Assembly (NCBI GenBank): GCA_000432135.1 | Contig: HF990616.1 | Location: forward strand, 5,813-31,899 | From: Firmicutes bacterium CAG:124 | GTDB lineage: Bacteria; Bacillota; Clostridia; Oscillospirales; Oscillospiraceae | DNA length: 26,087 nt | Reading direction: 5' to 3' | Shown: positions 1 to 6,689 of the stretch, one piece after another | Position numbering within the stretch: the first letter of the stretch is position 1 | How the letters are laid out: every line of letters begins with the position of its first letter | The notes under the pieces: generated by a model | Databases searched by the model: none | What the model was told of the DNA's origin: nothing | What the model saw: only the letters and a program-made list of their open reading frames with translations | Position numbers and translations under genes: made by a program

Positions 1-42
1 TGCTGAACCGTGTCGTCCGGTACACGCAGTACCGGAAAACGC

Positions 43-72
43 TTGACATGGCTGATATAATTGACATATAAT
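43..72 (+). promoter_or_regulatory. Sigma-A promoter for smpB
   Basis: A perfect -35 TTGACA (43-48) and a perfect -10 TATAAT (67-72) are separated by 18 bp, and the smpB start lies about 35 bp downstream. A second TTGACA (61-66) and a second TATAAT (56-61) overlap this region but do not form a correctly spaced pair. A short dyad (CCGGTA at 18-23, TACCGG at 30-35) just upstream may be the end of a preceding transcription unit. Confidence 0.75.
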
Positions 73-107
73 ACACATCGTATGATTGCCGGAGGGAGGT
101 GCGTTCC

Positions 108-563
108 ATGGCGGAGGGCGTGAAGATCGCCGCGCGGAACCAGAAAGCGTTCCATGAATATTTCATCGATGAAAAATTCGAGGCCGGCATCGAACTCACC
201 GGGACCGAGGTCAAATCCATCCGCCTCGGCACGCTCAGCCTGAAGGAAGCTTGGTGTCAGATCAAGGATGGCCAGCTTTTCATCCGGCAGATGCACATCG
301 CGCCCTATGAGCAGGGCAATATCTTCAACAAGGACCCGCTTCGCCCGCGCAGGCTGCTCATGCACAAGCGTGAGATCATGCGGCTGTACGGCAAGGTGAA
401 GCAGGACGGATATGCGCTGATCCCGCTGAGCGTTTATTTCCGCGGCAGTCTCGTCAAGGTCGAGGTTGCGCTTGCAAGGGGCAAAAAGCTCTACGACAAG
501 CGTGACGACGCCGCAAAGAAGGACGCCAAGCGCCAGATCGACCGCGCAATGAAAGGACGGTAA
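108..563 (+). CDS. smpB: SsrA-binding protein SmpB
   Basis: This is SmpB, the small basic protein that binds the tRNA-like end of tmRNA and brings it to stalled ribosomes for trans-translation. The 151-residue product shows the family landmarks: an N-terminal ARNQKAFHEYFI, then GIELTGTEVKSIR, an IRQMHIAPYEQGN strand, and a basic tail KKLYDKRDDAAKKDAKRQIDRA that folds in the ribosomal A site. I chose the ATG at 108 because GGAGGGAGG (91-99) lies 8 bases before it; an in-frame GTG at 99 overlaps that site and is less likely. The next gene starts 4 bases after the stop, and the tmRNA gene lies about 1.3 kb downstream, so both trans-translation partners are linked. The identification is firm. Confidence 0.97.
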   Translation: MAEGVKIAARNQKAFHEYFIDEKFEAGIELTGTEVKSIRLGTLSLKEAWCQIKDGQLFIRQMHIAPYEQGNIFNKDPLRPRRLLMHKREIMRLYGKVKQDGYALIPLSVYFRGSLVKVEVALARGKKLYDKRDDAAKKDAKRQIDRAMKGR

Positions 564-567
564 TCCC

Positions 568-1107
568 ATGGAAAATCCCATTATGACCCTCACAATGGCA
601 GACGGCGGCAAGATCGTCTGCGAGCTCTACCCCGACAAAGCGCCGCAGAGCGTCCGCAACATGATCTCCCTTGCCAACAAGGGCTTTTACGACGGCCTGA
701 TCTTCCACCGCGTTATTTCCGGCTTCATGATCCAGGGCGGCTGCCCCAAGGGCACCGGCACCGGCGGCCCCGGCTACTGCATCAAGGGCGAGTTCAAGCT
801 CAACGGCGTGAAGAACAACCTCAGCCACAAGCGCGGTGTTCTTTCTATGGCCCGCGCGCAGGCAGCCAACTCCGCGGGCAGCCAGTTCTTCATCATGCAT
901 GAGGACGGCGAATTTCTGGACGGCCAGTACGCCGCGTTTGGCAAGGTGCTCGAGGGCATGGATGTCGTCGACAAGATCGCCGCTGTGAAGACCGACGGGA
1001 ACGACCGCCCGCTCACCGAGCAGAAGATCGCCTCTATCCGCGTCGACACCAGGGGAGAGGAATACCCCGAGCCCGACAAACTCCGCGACCCCTACGGACG
1101 CGGATGA
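568..1107 (+). CDS. Cyclophilin-type peptidyl-prolyl cis-trans isomerase
   Basis: This 179-residue protein catalyses cis-trans isomerisation of peptidyl-proline bonds and probably acts in the cytoplasm, as there is no signal peptide. The cyclophilin core is clear: FHRVISGFMIQGG (about residues 46-58, including the catalytic Arg48), GTGTGGPGY, then SMARAQAANSAGSQFFIM and AAFGKVLEGMDVVDKI. Length fits the bacterial single-domain PpiB class. It begins 4 bases after smpB and its stop overlaps the next start in an ATGA, so smpB, this gene and the dehydrogenase form one transcription unit. The ribosome binding site is weak, which fits translational coupling to smpB. The family call is firm; a specific gene name is not attempted. 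Confidence 0.95.
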   Translation: MENPIMTLTMADGGKIVCELYPDKAPQSVRNMISLANKGFYDGLIFHRVISGFMIQGGCPKGTGTGGPGYCIKGEFKLNGVKNNLSHKRGVLSMARAQAANSAGSQFFIMHEDGEFLDGQYAAFGKVLEGMDVVDKIAAVKTDGNDRPLTEQKIASIRVDTRGEEYPEPDKLRDPYGRG

Positions 1108-1856
1108 CCGCAGCCGTCATTACCGGCGCGTCCGCCGGACTCGGCGCGGAGTTCACGCGTCAGCTTGTGCGGGAATTCCCGGAGATCGAGGAATTCTGGC
1201 TCATCGCCCGCCGCGTGGGCAAGCTCGAAGAGCTGGCCCAGCAGTTCCCGGAAAAGAAGTTCGTCTGCATGGGTCTGAACCTGCTCGACCCCAAAAGCTT
1301 CCGCTATCTCGGCGAAAAGCTGGCCGAGCAGAAGGCCGATGTGCGTGTGCTCGTCAATAACGCGGGCTGCGGAACGACGGGCAATATCGGCTCAAGCGCG
1401 TCGCCGGCAGACGTCATGCGCGTGGTCGACCTCAATGTCCGCGCGCTGACCATGGTCACGCAGACTGTCGTGCCGTTTATGACGCGCGGCGCGAAGATCA
1501 TCAACGTCTCGTCCATCGCGGCTTTCTGCCCTACGCCCCGCATGACGGTCTACAGCGCCTCCAAGGCGTATGTCTCCGCCTTTACCGGCGGCATCGCCGA
1601 CGAGCTGCGCCCCAAGGGCATTTCCGTCACAGCTGTCTGCCCCGGCCCGATGAAGACTGAATTCTTCGACGCTGCGGGCGACCATGACCTGTTCGGCAAT
1701 ATCCCGTGGTGTGACCCGGTAAAGGTCGTCGCCGGGACGATCCGGGCAGCAAAAAAGGGCCGGACGTTCTACACGCCGACGGCATTTAATAAATTCTATC
1801 GCTTCGTGGCAAAACTCCTGCTCATGAAGTGGATGATAAAAGCAACGAGAGTCTAA
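1104..1856 (+). CDS. SDR family NAD(P)-dependent oxidoreductase
   Basis: This is a classical short-chain dehydrogenase/reductase of 250 residues. It has the cofactor motif TGASAGLG (7-14), NNAG (85-88), and the catalytic Ser in INVSS with Tyr150 and Lys154 in YSASK. PGPMKTEF follows the active site, as is normal for classical SDRs. The Arg residues after the second strand (IARRVGK) suggest NADPH rather than NADH, but this is inference. The substrate cannot be read from the sequence. The ATG overlaps the stop of the isomerase by 4 bases, and the tmRNA gene begins 44 bases after its stop with no obvious terminator between. A compact hairpin (1878-1895) sits in that gap. Confidence 0.93.
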   Translation: MTAAVITGASAGLGAEFTRQLVREFPEIEEFWLIARRVGKLEELAQQFPEKKFVCMGLNLLDPKSFRYLGEKLAEQKADVRVLVNNAGCGTTGNIGSSASPADVMRVVDLNVRALTMVTQTVVPFMTRGAKIINVSSIAAFCPTPRMTVYSASKAYVSAFTGGIADELRPKGISVTAVCPGPMKTEFFDAAGDHDLFGNIPWCDPVKVVAGTIRAAKKGRTFYTPTAFNKFYRFVAKLLLMKWMIKATRV

Positions 1857-1877
1857 TTTAGAGTTTTCCAGCGATCC

Positions 1878-1895
1878 GCAGCGGTTTTCCGCTGC
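1878..1895 (+). other. Hairpin just upstream of the tmRNA 5' end
   Basis: GCAGCGG, loop TTTT, CCGCTGC form a perfect 7-bp stem ending 5 bases before the mature 5' end predicted for tmRNA. There is no T-tract, so it is a poor terminator. It could instead be a structure in the tmRNA precursor. I see no convincing promoter in the 44-bp gap, so the tmRNA may be made partly by read-through from the smpB operon. Confidence 0.5.
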
Positions 1896-1900
1896 CATAT

Positions 1901-2249
1901 GGGGCTGCACTGGTTTCGACGGGGGCAGTGAGGCTGGATAAGCGGGCGGAGGCGCCTGGCCTCCATAAAACGGGCAATTTTTCCAAATTAACTGACAACA
2001 CTTACGTTGCTCAGGCTGCCTAATTAGGCAGCCCGTCCTCCCCGGAAGGGCCACGAGCCGGGCTTGGGCGTGATCTAGTGGCGTCCGTGAACGCAGTAAG
2101 CTTTGCCTGCGTCATGCATCATGAAGCTACCAAGGCGCGTAGAGTGTCTGCTCCCGCCGCGCCGAGGGAATGTAAATAACAGACTGCGCCCGGAGAAAGT
2201 CCAGTCAAGTTGCTTTCGGACAGGGGTTCGATTCCCCTCAGCTCCACCA
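1901..2249 (+). ncRNA. ssrA: Transfer-messenger RNA (tmRNA, SsrA)
   Basis: A one-piece tmRNA of about 349 nt, which with SmpB rescues stalled ribosomes and tags the incomplete proteins. The 5' end GGGGCTGCACTGGTTTCGACG and the 3' end GGTTCGATTCCCCTCAGCTCCACCA-like tail are diagnostic. GGGGCTG (1901-1907) pairs with CAGCTCC, followed by a discriminator A and an encoded CCA. The reading frame resumes at GAC (1994) after AACT, as in Bacillus-type tmRNAs, and encodes the tag DNTYVAQAA, then TAA (2021-2023). The stop lies in the loop of a perfect hairpin, GGCTGCC-TAATTA-GGCAGCC, typical of the tag-reading region. The tag keeps the C-terminal Ala-Ala recognised by ClpXP. SmpB is encoded nearby. The boundaries come from the acceptor pairing. 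Confidence 0.97.
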
Positions 2250-2250
2250 T

Positions 2251-2291
2251 AAGTCCACCGTAATTTTGATAGAATTACGGTGGACTTTTTC
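2251..2291 (+). terminator. Rho-independent terminator of ssrA
   Basis: A perfect 15-bp stem (2251-2265 with 2273-2287), 7-base loop and a T-tract start one base after the tmRNA CCA end. The symmetric A/T flanks also let it work on the other strand. Confidence 0.9.
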
Positions 2292-2418
2292 TATGGCCGA
2301 AAACCGCTTGAAATAAGGGTTTTCGGCTGTTTCAGAACATAAGCGAACCCCGCTGCAGAGCAATTCTGCGGCGGGGTTTCGCACGTTTTATGGAGATTGC
2401 GGCTTTCTGTGACGTTGT

Positions 2419-2468
2419 AATCGTTAAACGGCTGGGGCAATCGTTAAATCACAGCGGTAATCGTTAAA
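2419..2468 (+). repeat. Three AATCGTTAAA direct repeats, exact 20-bp period
   Basis: AATCGTTAAA occurs at 2419, 2439 and 2459, each exactly 20 bp apart, with different bases between (flank GT, GC, GT on the left). Regular spacing near two helical turns suggests protein binding on one DNA face, as in transposase-binding ends or replication iterons. A minus-strand coding remnant ends 18 bp to the right, so on that strand the repeats lie just past a gene end, which would fit the terminal part of an insertion sequence. The element type is not identified. Confidence 0.7.
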
Positions 2469-2486
2469 CTGATGTTGTACGCTTTC

Positions 2487-2651
2487 TCAAGCTGCAATAA
2501 CAACTGCATTATCTTTAACTTTGTTAATCGCAGCCATAATTTCCATCTGCATCTTTTTATCAAACAACCTGGTAAAGCTTAGAGGCTTATCGAACGGAGG
2601 CTTGGTAGCCTCACGCTCCTTGTGGATATGATTTCCGCATTTTCCCTGTTT
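2487..2651 (-). pseudogene. C-terminal coding remnant, unrecognised, possibly transposase
   Basis: On the minus strand about 54 codons are open before a TGA stop (2487-2489). The reading is protein-like, containing CGNHIHKERE, then KPPFDKPLSFTRLFDKKM and QMEIMAAINKVKDNAVVIAA at the end. A stop codon lies just upstream at 2652-2654 and there is no ribosome binding site, so it cannot be a complete gene. The Cys/His-containing start and basic helical end would suit the tail of a transposase or other mobile-element protein, and the 20-bp-period repeats immediately beyond its stop support that. The family is not recognised; the call is inference. Confidence 0.35.
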
Positions 2652-2676
2652 TTATACCAAGCTGACCTCCTGGACG

Positions 2677-2708
2677 CAAAAAAGCCGGGACTTCTAAAAT
2701 CCCGGCTT
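2677..2708 (-). terminator. Rho-independent terminator, minus strand
   Basis: Stem AAGCCGGGA / TCCCGGCTT with a 9-base loop; read on the minus strand it is followed by six T. It directly follows a minus-strand stop (2719-2721) that closes a short open stretch ending QGFTMEQTM, probably the tail of a lost gene. Confidence 0.75.
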
Positions 2709-2799
2709 CCTGCGAATATTACATTGTCTGTTCCATTGTGAACCCCTGCTCCTGTTCCGGCTGCGGCAAATGCAGCGCGATCTGCTCCTGTACACTGAT

Positions 2800-2835
2800 A
2801 AAAAGCGTCCGCAGGCTCTGAGCCAACGGACGCTT
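2800..2835 (-). terminator. Rho-independent terminator, minus strand
   Basis: Stem AAGCGTCCG (2803-2811) / CGGACGCTT (2827-2835), followed on the minus strand by a T-tract. It is the middle of three same-direction terminators. Confidence 0.7.
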
Positions 2836-2850
2836 GAATTTTATCTCGTT

Positions 2851-2886
2851 AAAAAAGAGCAGTTTCCCGAAATCAGGAAACTGCTC
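2851..2886 (-). terminator. Rho-independent terminator, likely end of the sugar operon
   Basis: A perfect 11-bp stem GAGCAGTTTCC (2857-2867) / GGAAACTGCTC (2876-2886) with an 8-base loop and, on the minus strand, six T. It is the first strong terminator met by minus-strand transcripts leaving the aldolase gene, about 290 bases after its stop. Confidence 0.8.
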
Positions 2887-3070
2887 AAGCTATGGATGTG
2901 GGCTGCAAAACCCTGTGGATCACAAAGAAAACGATCGTGGCTGGAAGAGTCTCGGTCCTTCCGTATAGAAGATATAGGCAGGACGATACAAGCTGCGGGA
3001 ATATACCTGCGATTCAGCAAGCGATACCCATCGTAGGTGTGGAGTTGGTCTTCTCTCACAGCAAGTATCA

Positions 3071-3109
3071 CAGCCGCCGGCGGATGGTGTGTCCATCCAC
3101 CGGCGGCTG
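3071..3109. repeat. Long GC-rich hairpin downstream of the aldolase
   Basis: CAGCCGCCGG-C-GGATGG (3071-3087) pairs with CCATCC-A-CCGGCGGCTG (3093-3109) across a 5-base loop, with one mismatch in 17 pairs. There is no T-tract on the minus side and only a short broken one on the plus side, so it may protect mRNA 3' ends rather than terminate. Confidence 0.6.
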
Positions 3110-3172
3110 GGTGTGAGTTTTGCGAAGGCCCGCTGCGGGGCCGCGCGGGGGGGGGCGAAGTCCCGCTGCGGC

Positions 3173-4109
3173 TCAGCCGAAGAGGAGATCCTTCAGATTT
3201 GTATTAAACAGGTATTCTGCAATGTAGGCTCTTGTTCTCTTATACAGTGCATCCTGTGCAAATGAGACATCATTTCCGGATTCTTGCAGCGCAAATTCAT
3301 ACGTCTGCCTGAGCTCCGTACCGACATTGATCTTGGCAATGCCGGCGGAAATGGCGTCGAGAATGTACTGGTGCTGAATTCCGGAGCCGCCGTGCAACAC
3401 AAGCGGAATTCCGACTGCCCGGTAGAAACACAAGCGGACTGCCGACTGCCCGGTAGAGCTCTGCCACGTGCGCAACGTCGATTTTGGCTTCCGGCTTTTT
3501 CTGGTTACGGACAGCCTCGGCGACTGCGCCGTGGATGTTGCCGACTGCGACGGACAGCCAGTCGCACTTACTTTCCTCTGCAAACCGCTTTGCCTCGTCC
3601 AGGCGGGTAAAGCCCATCTTCGAAGCAAAAATCTCTTCATACGGCGGCATGACCTTGTTTTCGTGCCCCATGACCGCGCCGAGCTCCGCTTCACAGGGGA
3701 TCTGCGCGGCATGCGCAAGATCAGCCGCTTCCCGCGTTGCGGAAATGTTTTCCTCCAGCGGCAGACGCGAACCGTCAATCATGACGGACTGGTAGCCTGC
3801 GCGGATGGCACGCTCGATCAGTGAGCGATAATCCACGCGCTGATAGTCCTCGTCAATCACGGGAACGTGATCCAGATGCAGCAGCGTATGTGCCGGATCC
3901 TTGTACCGGTCATATTCCTCCGCGATGCGCTCGAGAGATTCGGCTTTCATTTTTTCCCACTCCACGCGCGCAACCTGAATCATGGCGACGCTGTTTTCGT
4001 CGCGAATGGCCTCGATGATCGGCTTGACCATCGGGATATGAGGTACGTTGAAGGCGGGCACGCATTTGCCCTTTTCACGGGCTTTCAGAATGACTTCTCT
4101 TGTGTTCAC
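3173..4109 (-). pseudogene. Class II ketose-bisphosphate aldolase, frameshifted by a 31-bp duplication
   Basis: The gene encodes a class II (zinc) aldolase of the FbaA/GatY type, which would split a phosphorylated ketose into two smaller fragments as the last step of this sugar operon. It starts at a GTG (4107-4109) with AGAGG 8 bases upstream, 12 bases after the kinase stop. The first part carries the metal-binding HLDH and AVGNIHG motifs. After AELYRAVG the frame breaks: a 31-bp segment is present twice (3396-3426 and 3427-3457), shifting the rest out of frame. The lost part continues in another frame as IPLVLHGGSGI, the third zinc histidine and the phosphate loop, down to a stop at 3173. 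Removing one copy restores a normal 301-residue protein. The product as it stands (270 residues, stop at 3297) ends in unrelated residues and should be inactive. A sequencing error is less likely because the copies differ at two positions. Confidence 0.9.
3396..3457. repeat. 31-bp tandem duplication inside the aldolase gene
   Basis: Two adjacent 31-bp units begin AACACAAGCGGA and end CTGCCCGGTAGA. They differ at two positions (AATTC versus ACTGC in the middle). The right-hand unit as read on the minus strand codes AVGSPLV and the left-hand unit codes AVGIPLVL. Because 31 is not a multiple of three, the duplication frameshifts the gene. Confidence 0.92.
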
Positions 4110-4121
4110 AATTGTATCCTC

Positions 4122-5603
4122 TTAATAGCGTCGCAGATAGTCAGCGGAAATTGCCTTGTATTTCGCATACCGTTCTGCATATTTTGTTTCGTTTTCCGGA
4201 ATCGGCTCGAAGTAGGAAACGGGATTGCCCATATGGGCGGCCGCGTCTTCCACGCTGGCATACCAGTTGTTTCCGAGACCAGCCAGCATACAGGCGCCAA
4301 GCGACGGAAGCTCGATGTTCTGCATTCTTCCGAGCGGAGCCTGGATCAGATCTGCCCGCAGCTGCAGAAGTTTGTCGGTACGGGAACCACCGCCGCCAAA
4401 ATGCAGTCTGGTAAACGGCTGCTTACGTGTAGAGCGGATGTAGTCGACGCAGGCGACAAACTGGTAGGCCAGGGATTCGAGAATCGCTGCGAAGATCTCG
4501 TCCGTCGTGGTGGACAGGCTCATGCCGACAACGGCTCCGTGGAAGTTCTCTACATACGGCAGCATCATAAGAGAACCGGTTCCGTCGAGCTTTGCATCGG
4601 CGATGAGCTTGCCGATGTCGGCGGACGGATCACGCAGAATGTTCTTGCAGAACCACTCCAGCAGCGCGCCGGCAGTTGGGAACGCGTCCATGACCGTATA
4701 CTTGTTGTTGAACGGGGAGCTGTAGCAGCAGGAGAAGATCAGAGAATCGCCGAAATCGTTGCAGCCGTCGACGAAGGTATCGGAGAAATATCCCATCTGC
4801 TCATAGGTACCCATCAGAACGCCGATGGTATCTGGATTTTCAAGCCGGACACCAGCGGACAGGAGAGAGGCAGAGACGTCATGGCAGCCGATTGTGACGG
4901 GCAGCGTCCGCGGCAGCCGGACAGAACCGTAATGGTCAATCGTGCCGACAACCGTTGCGGATTCGACAATCTGTGTGCCGAGTTGCTGCTCGGTGACGCC
5001 GGCCAGCTCCAGAATCGGCGCAGACCAGCAGTTTGCCTTGACGTCGATCATCAGTTTGCGTGCGGCCATGGTACGATCCTGCACGTCGCCAAGCCCGAGC
5101 TTGCGCATTACATACTGCTGATTGGAGTAGAAGCCAGCCGCTTTTTTGAAGACCTCCGGCTCGTTGTCCCGCAGCCACATGATTTTTGACGGTGTTGCAA
5201 GCGTGGAGAGCGTATTGCCGGTGATTTTCGCATACGTGTCCGCGCCGATTTCGCGGCCGATGGTCTGTACTTCTTTGAACGACCGCCCGCAGAAGCCGGG
5301 AATCATGCCATACAGCGCTTCGCCCTTTTCGTCGACCGGCGTGATGCTGTCGCCAAAATAGGAAAACGTAATGGCCAGCAGCTCTACATCCTCCGGCAGC
5401 TGGCGAATCACTTCGCCAACTGCCCATTCAGATGCCTTCCAGGTTTCGTCAATATGGAGCTCAACCTGATTCTGTGCGGGATAATACCATCCGTATTTTT
5501 TGTTTGTGTTCACGATAATCCGGGTTGTTTCGGCGTCAATCACCGATGCATGTACATTGGAGGTGCCGAAATCAATGGCCAGATATGCGCTTCGTTTTTT
5601 CAC
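4122..5603 (-). CDS. FGGY-family carbohydrate kinase
   Basis: A 493-residue ATP-dependent sugar kinase of the FGGY family (xylulokinase, glycerol kinase and relatives), two actin-like lobes in the cytoplasm. The N-terminal phosphate loop AIDFGTSNVHASVID (about 9-23) and the C-terminal signature region HFGGGGSRTDKLLQLRADL followed by PSLGACMLAG are both present, and length is usual for the family. The start is a GTG (5601-5603) with AAGGAG 7 bases upstream; the gene begins 19 bases after the 2-hydroxyacid dehydrogenase. It probably phosphorylates the ketose made by the zinc dehydrogenase, so that the aldolase can split it. The exact sugar cannot be told. AI-2 kinase and rhamnulokinase are alternatives within the same family, but no lsr- or rha-type neighbours are seen. 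Confidence 0.92.
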   Translation of the reverse strand: MKKRSAYLAIDFGTSNVHASVIDAETTRIIVNTNKKYGWYYPAQNQVELHIDETWKASEWAVGEVIRQLPEDVELLAITFSYFGDSITPVDEKGEALYGMIPGFCGRSFKEVQTIGREIGADTYAKITGNTLSTLATPSKIMWLRDNEPEVFKKAAGFYSNQQYVMRKLGLGDVQDRTMAARKLMIDVKANCWSAPILELAGVTEQQLGTQIVESATVVGTIDHYGSVRLPRTLPVTIGCHDVSASLLSAGVRLENPDTIGVLMGTYEQMGYFSDTFVDGCNDFGDSLIFSCCYSSPFNNKYTVMDAFPTAGALLEWFCKNILRDPSADIGKLIADAKLDGTGSLMMLPYVENFHGAVVGMSLSTTTDEIFAAILESLAYQFVACVDYIRSTRKQPFTRLHFGGGGSRTDKLLQLRADLIQAPLGRMQNIELPSLGACMLAGLGNNWYASVEDAAAHMGNPVSYFEPIPENETKYAERYAKYKAISADYLRRY

Positions 5604-5622
5604 AGGAACGCTCCTTTCCCGG

Positions 5623-6663
5623 TCAGTGATTCACAACGTTTTTCAGTTCTCCGCCGCTGAAATACTGCTCAAGGTTATCCGCGACAATCTTGATGGAGCC
5701 GCTGAAGGTTCCGATATCCGTACCGGCCAGATGCGCGGATAACGTCACGTTTTTCAGCTTTCTGAGCGGGTGGTCAACCGGCAACGGCTCTTCGCGGAAG
5801 ACGTCGAGCACGGCACCGCCGATCTTCTTCTGCTCCAGCGCGTCGATCATAGCGGCTTCGTCGACAAGACCGGCACGCGCAGCATTTACAAAAATGGCCG
5901 TGGGCTTCATCTTCGCGAATTCTGCCGCGCCGAACATATTCTGCGTCTGCGGGCTCAGACGGACGTGCAAGGAAACGAAGTCGGCCTGCTCCAGCAGCTC
6001 GTCAAGCGAAACCGGCACGCAGCCGAACGCTTCAATGCTTTCTTTTGTGCAGTAAGGATCATACGCGAGAATCGTCGTGCCGAAGCCCTTGAGCCGCGTG
6101 GCAATCTTTCTGCCGATGTCGCCGAAGCCAACCAGACCGACCTTCAGATTGCACATGTTGTCGGAATAGGTGCGGTTGGGGTATTTCTTTGTCCAGCCGC
6201 CGGTCTTGATATCTTCGTCCGTTCTTGCAATATTCCGGATCTCGCAGAGCATTGCGGCAACCGTAAAGTCTGCAACCGCAACAGCTGCGCGACCAGGCGC
6301 GTTGATCACCTTGATGCCGCGTTCCTTTGCAGCCTCCATGTTGATGTTTTCCATGCCGGTGCGGAGTGTCGCAATAATCTTCAGGTTCTTTGCCGCCTCG
6401 ATCATGCGGCGGCTGACCGGTGCAAAGTGTGTGATGATGATCTCTGCGTCGTCCAGATACTGGAAGACCTCTTCGTTGATGGGTGTGCCGTCGGGGCCGT
6501 TGACCTCGACGGAAAGCATGGAATTCTGGTAAGCCAGCTCGTCTTCGTTGACGGTTTTTTCAACCAGCGTCAGCTCGTATCCGTACTTTTCCAGGACATC
6601 AAAGCCCTGCATCAGATTTTTGTCAATGCCTCTGTCATAAATTGCAACAATTCTCTTTGCCAT
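5623..6663 (-). CDS. D-isomer-specific 2-hydroxyacid dehydrogenase
   Basis: A 346-residue NAD-dependent 2-hydroxyacid dehydrogenase. The Rossmann motif GFGDIG is at 179-184, followed by an acidic residue in AYDP, indicating NAD. The catalytic triad is complete: Arg263 in VNAARAGLVDE, Glu291/292 in REEPL, and His311 in SAHLAG. ATLRTGMENI near residue 100 is the substrate loop. The ATG at 6661-6663 has AGAGAGGA about 8 bases before it. In this operon it may reduce or oxidise a short 2-keto or 2-hydroxy acid derived from the sugar, for example glyoxylate/glycolate if the aldolase releases glycolaldehyde; this is speculation. It lies 26 bases after the zinc dehydrogenase. Confidence 0.92.
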   Translation of the reverse strand: MAKRIVAIYDRGIDKNLMQGFDVLEKYGYELTLVEKTVNEDELAYQNSMLSVEVNGPDGTPINEEVFQYLDDAEIIITHFAPVSRRMIEAAKNLKIIATLRTGMENINMEAAKERGIKVINAPGRAAVAVADFTVAAMLCEIRNIARTDEDIKTGGWTKKYPNRTYSDNMCNLKVGLVGFGDIGRKIATRLKGFGTTILAYDPYCTKESIEAFGCVPVSLDELLEQADFVSLHVRLSPQTQNMFGAAEFAKMKPTAIFVNAARAGLVDEAAMIDALEQKKIGGAVLDVFREEPLPVDHPLRKLKNVTLSAHLAGTDIGTFSGSIKIVADNLEQYFSGGELKNVVNH

Positions 6664-6689
6664 GTTATAAGTCCTCTCTTTGCCCCAGG

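Larger units (their letters stand above)
2292..3172. other. Gene-poor accessory scar between ssrA and the aldolase
   Basis: No intact gene is visible in these 881 bases. It holds two perfect or near-perfect hairpins (2296-2327, stem GCCGAAAACC; 2346-2378, AACCCCGC-type stem), the 20-bp-period repeats at 2419-2468, two minus-strand coding scraps (2487-2651 and about 2719-2800), three minus-strand terminators, a GC-rich hairpin (3071-3109), and a direct repeat GAAG(G/T)CCCGCTGCGG (3124 and 3157) around a run of nine G. The 3' end of ssrA is a well-known integration site for islands, so this is probably what remains of one. That origin is inference; I found no clean copy of the ssrA 3' end that would mark the far border. 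Confidence 0.6.

Noticed and set aside
2419..2468. The 20-bp-period repeats as a CRISPR array
   Set aside because: The repeat unit is 10 bp with 10-bp spacers and there are no cas genes, so CRISPR is excluded.
2770..3116. Small plus-strand frames downstream of ssrA
   Set aside because: They run straight through two terminators and contain no protein-like pattern.
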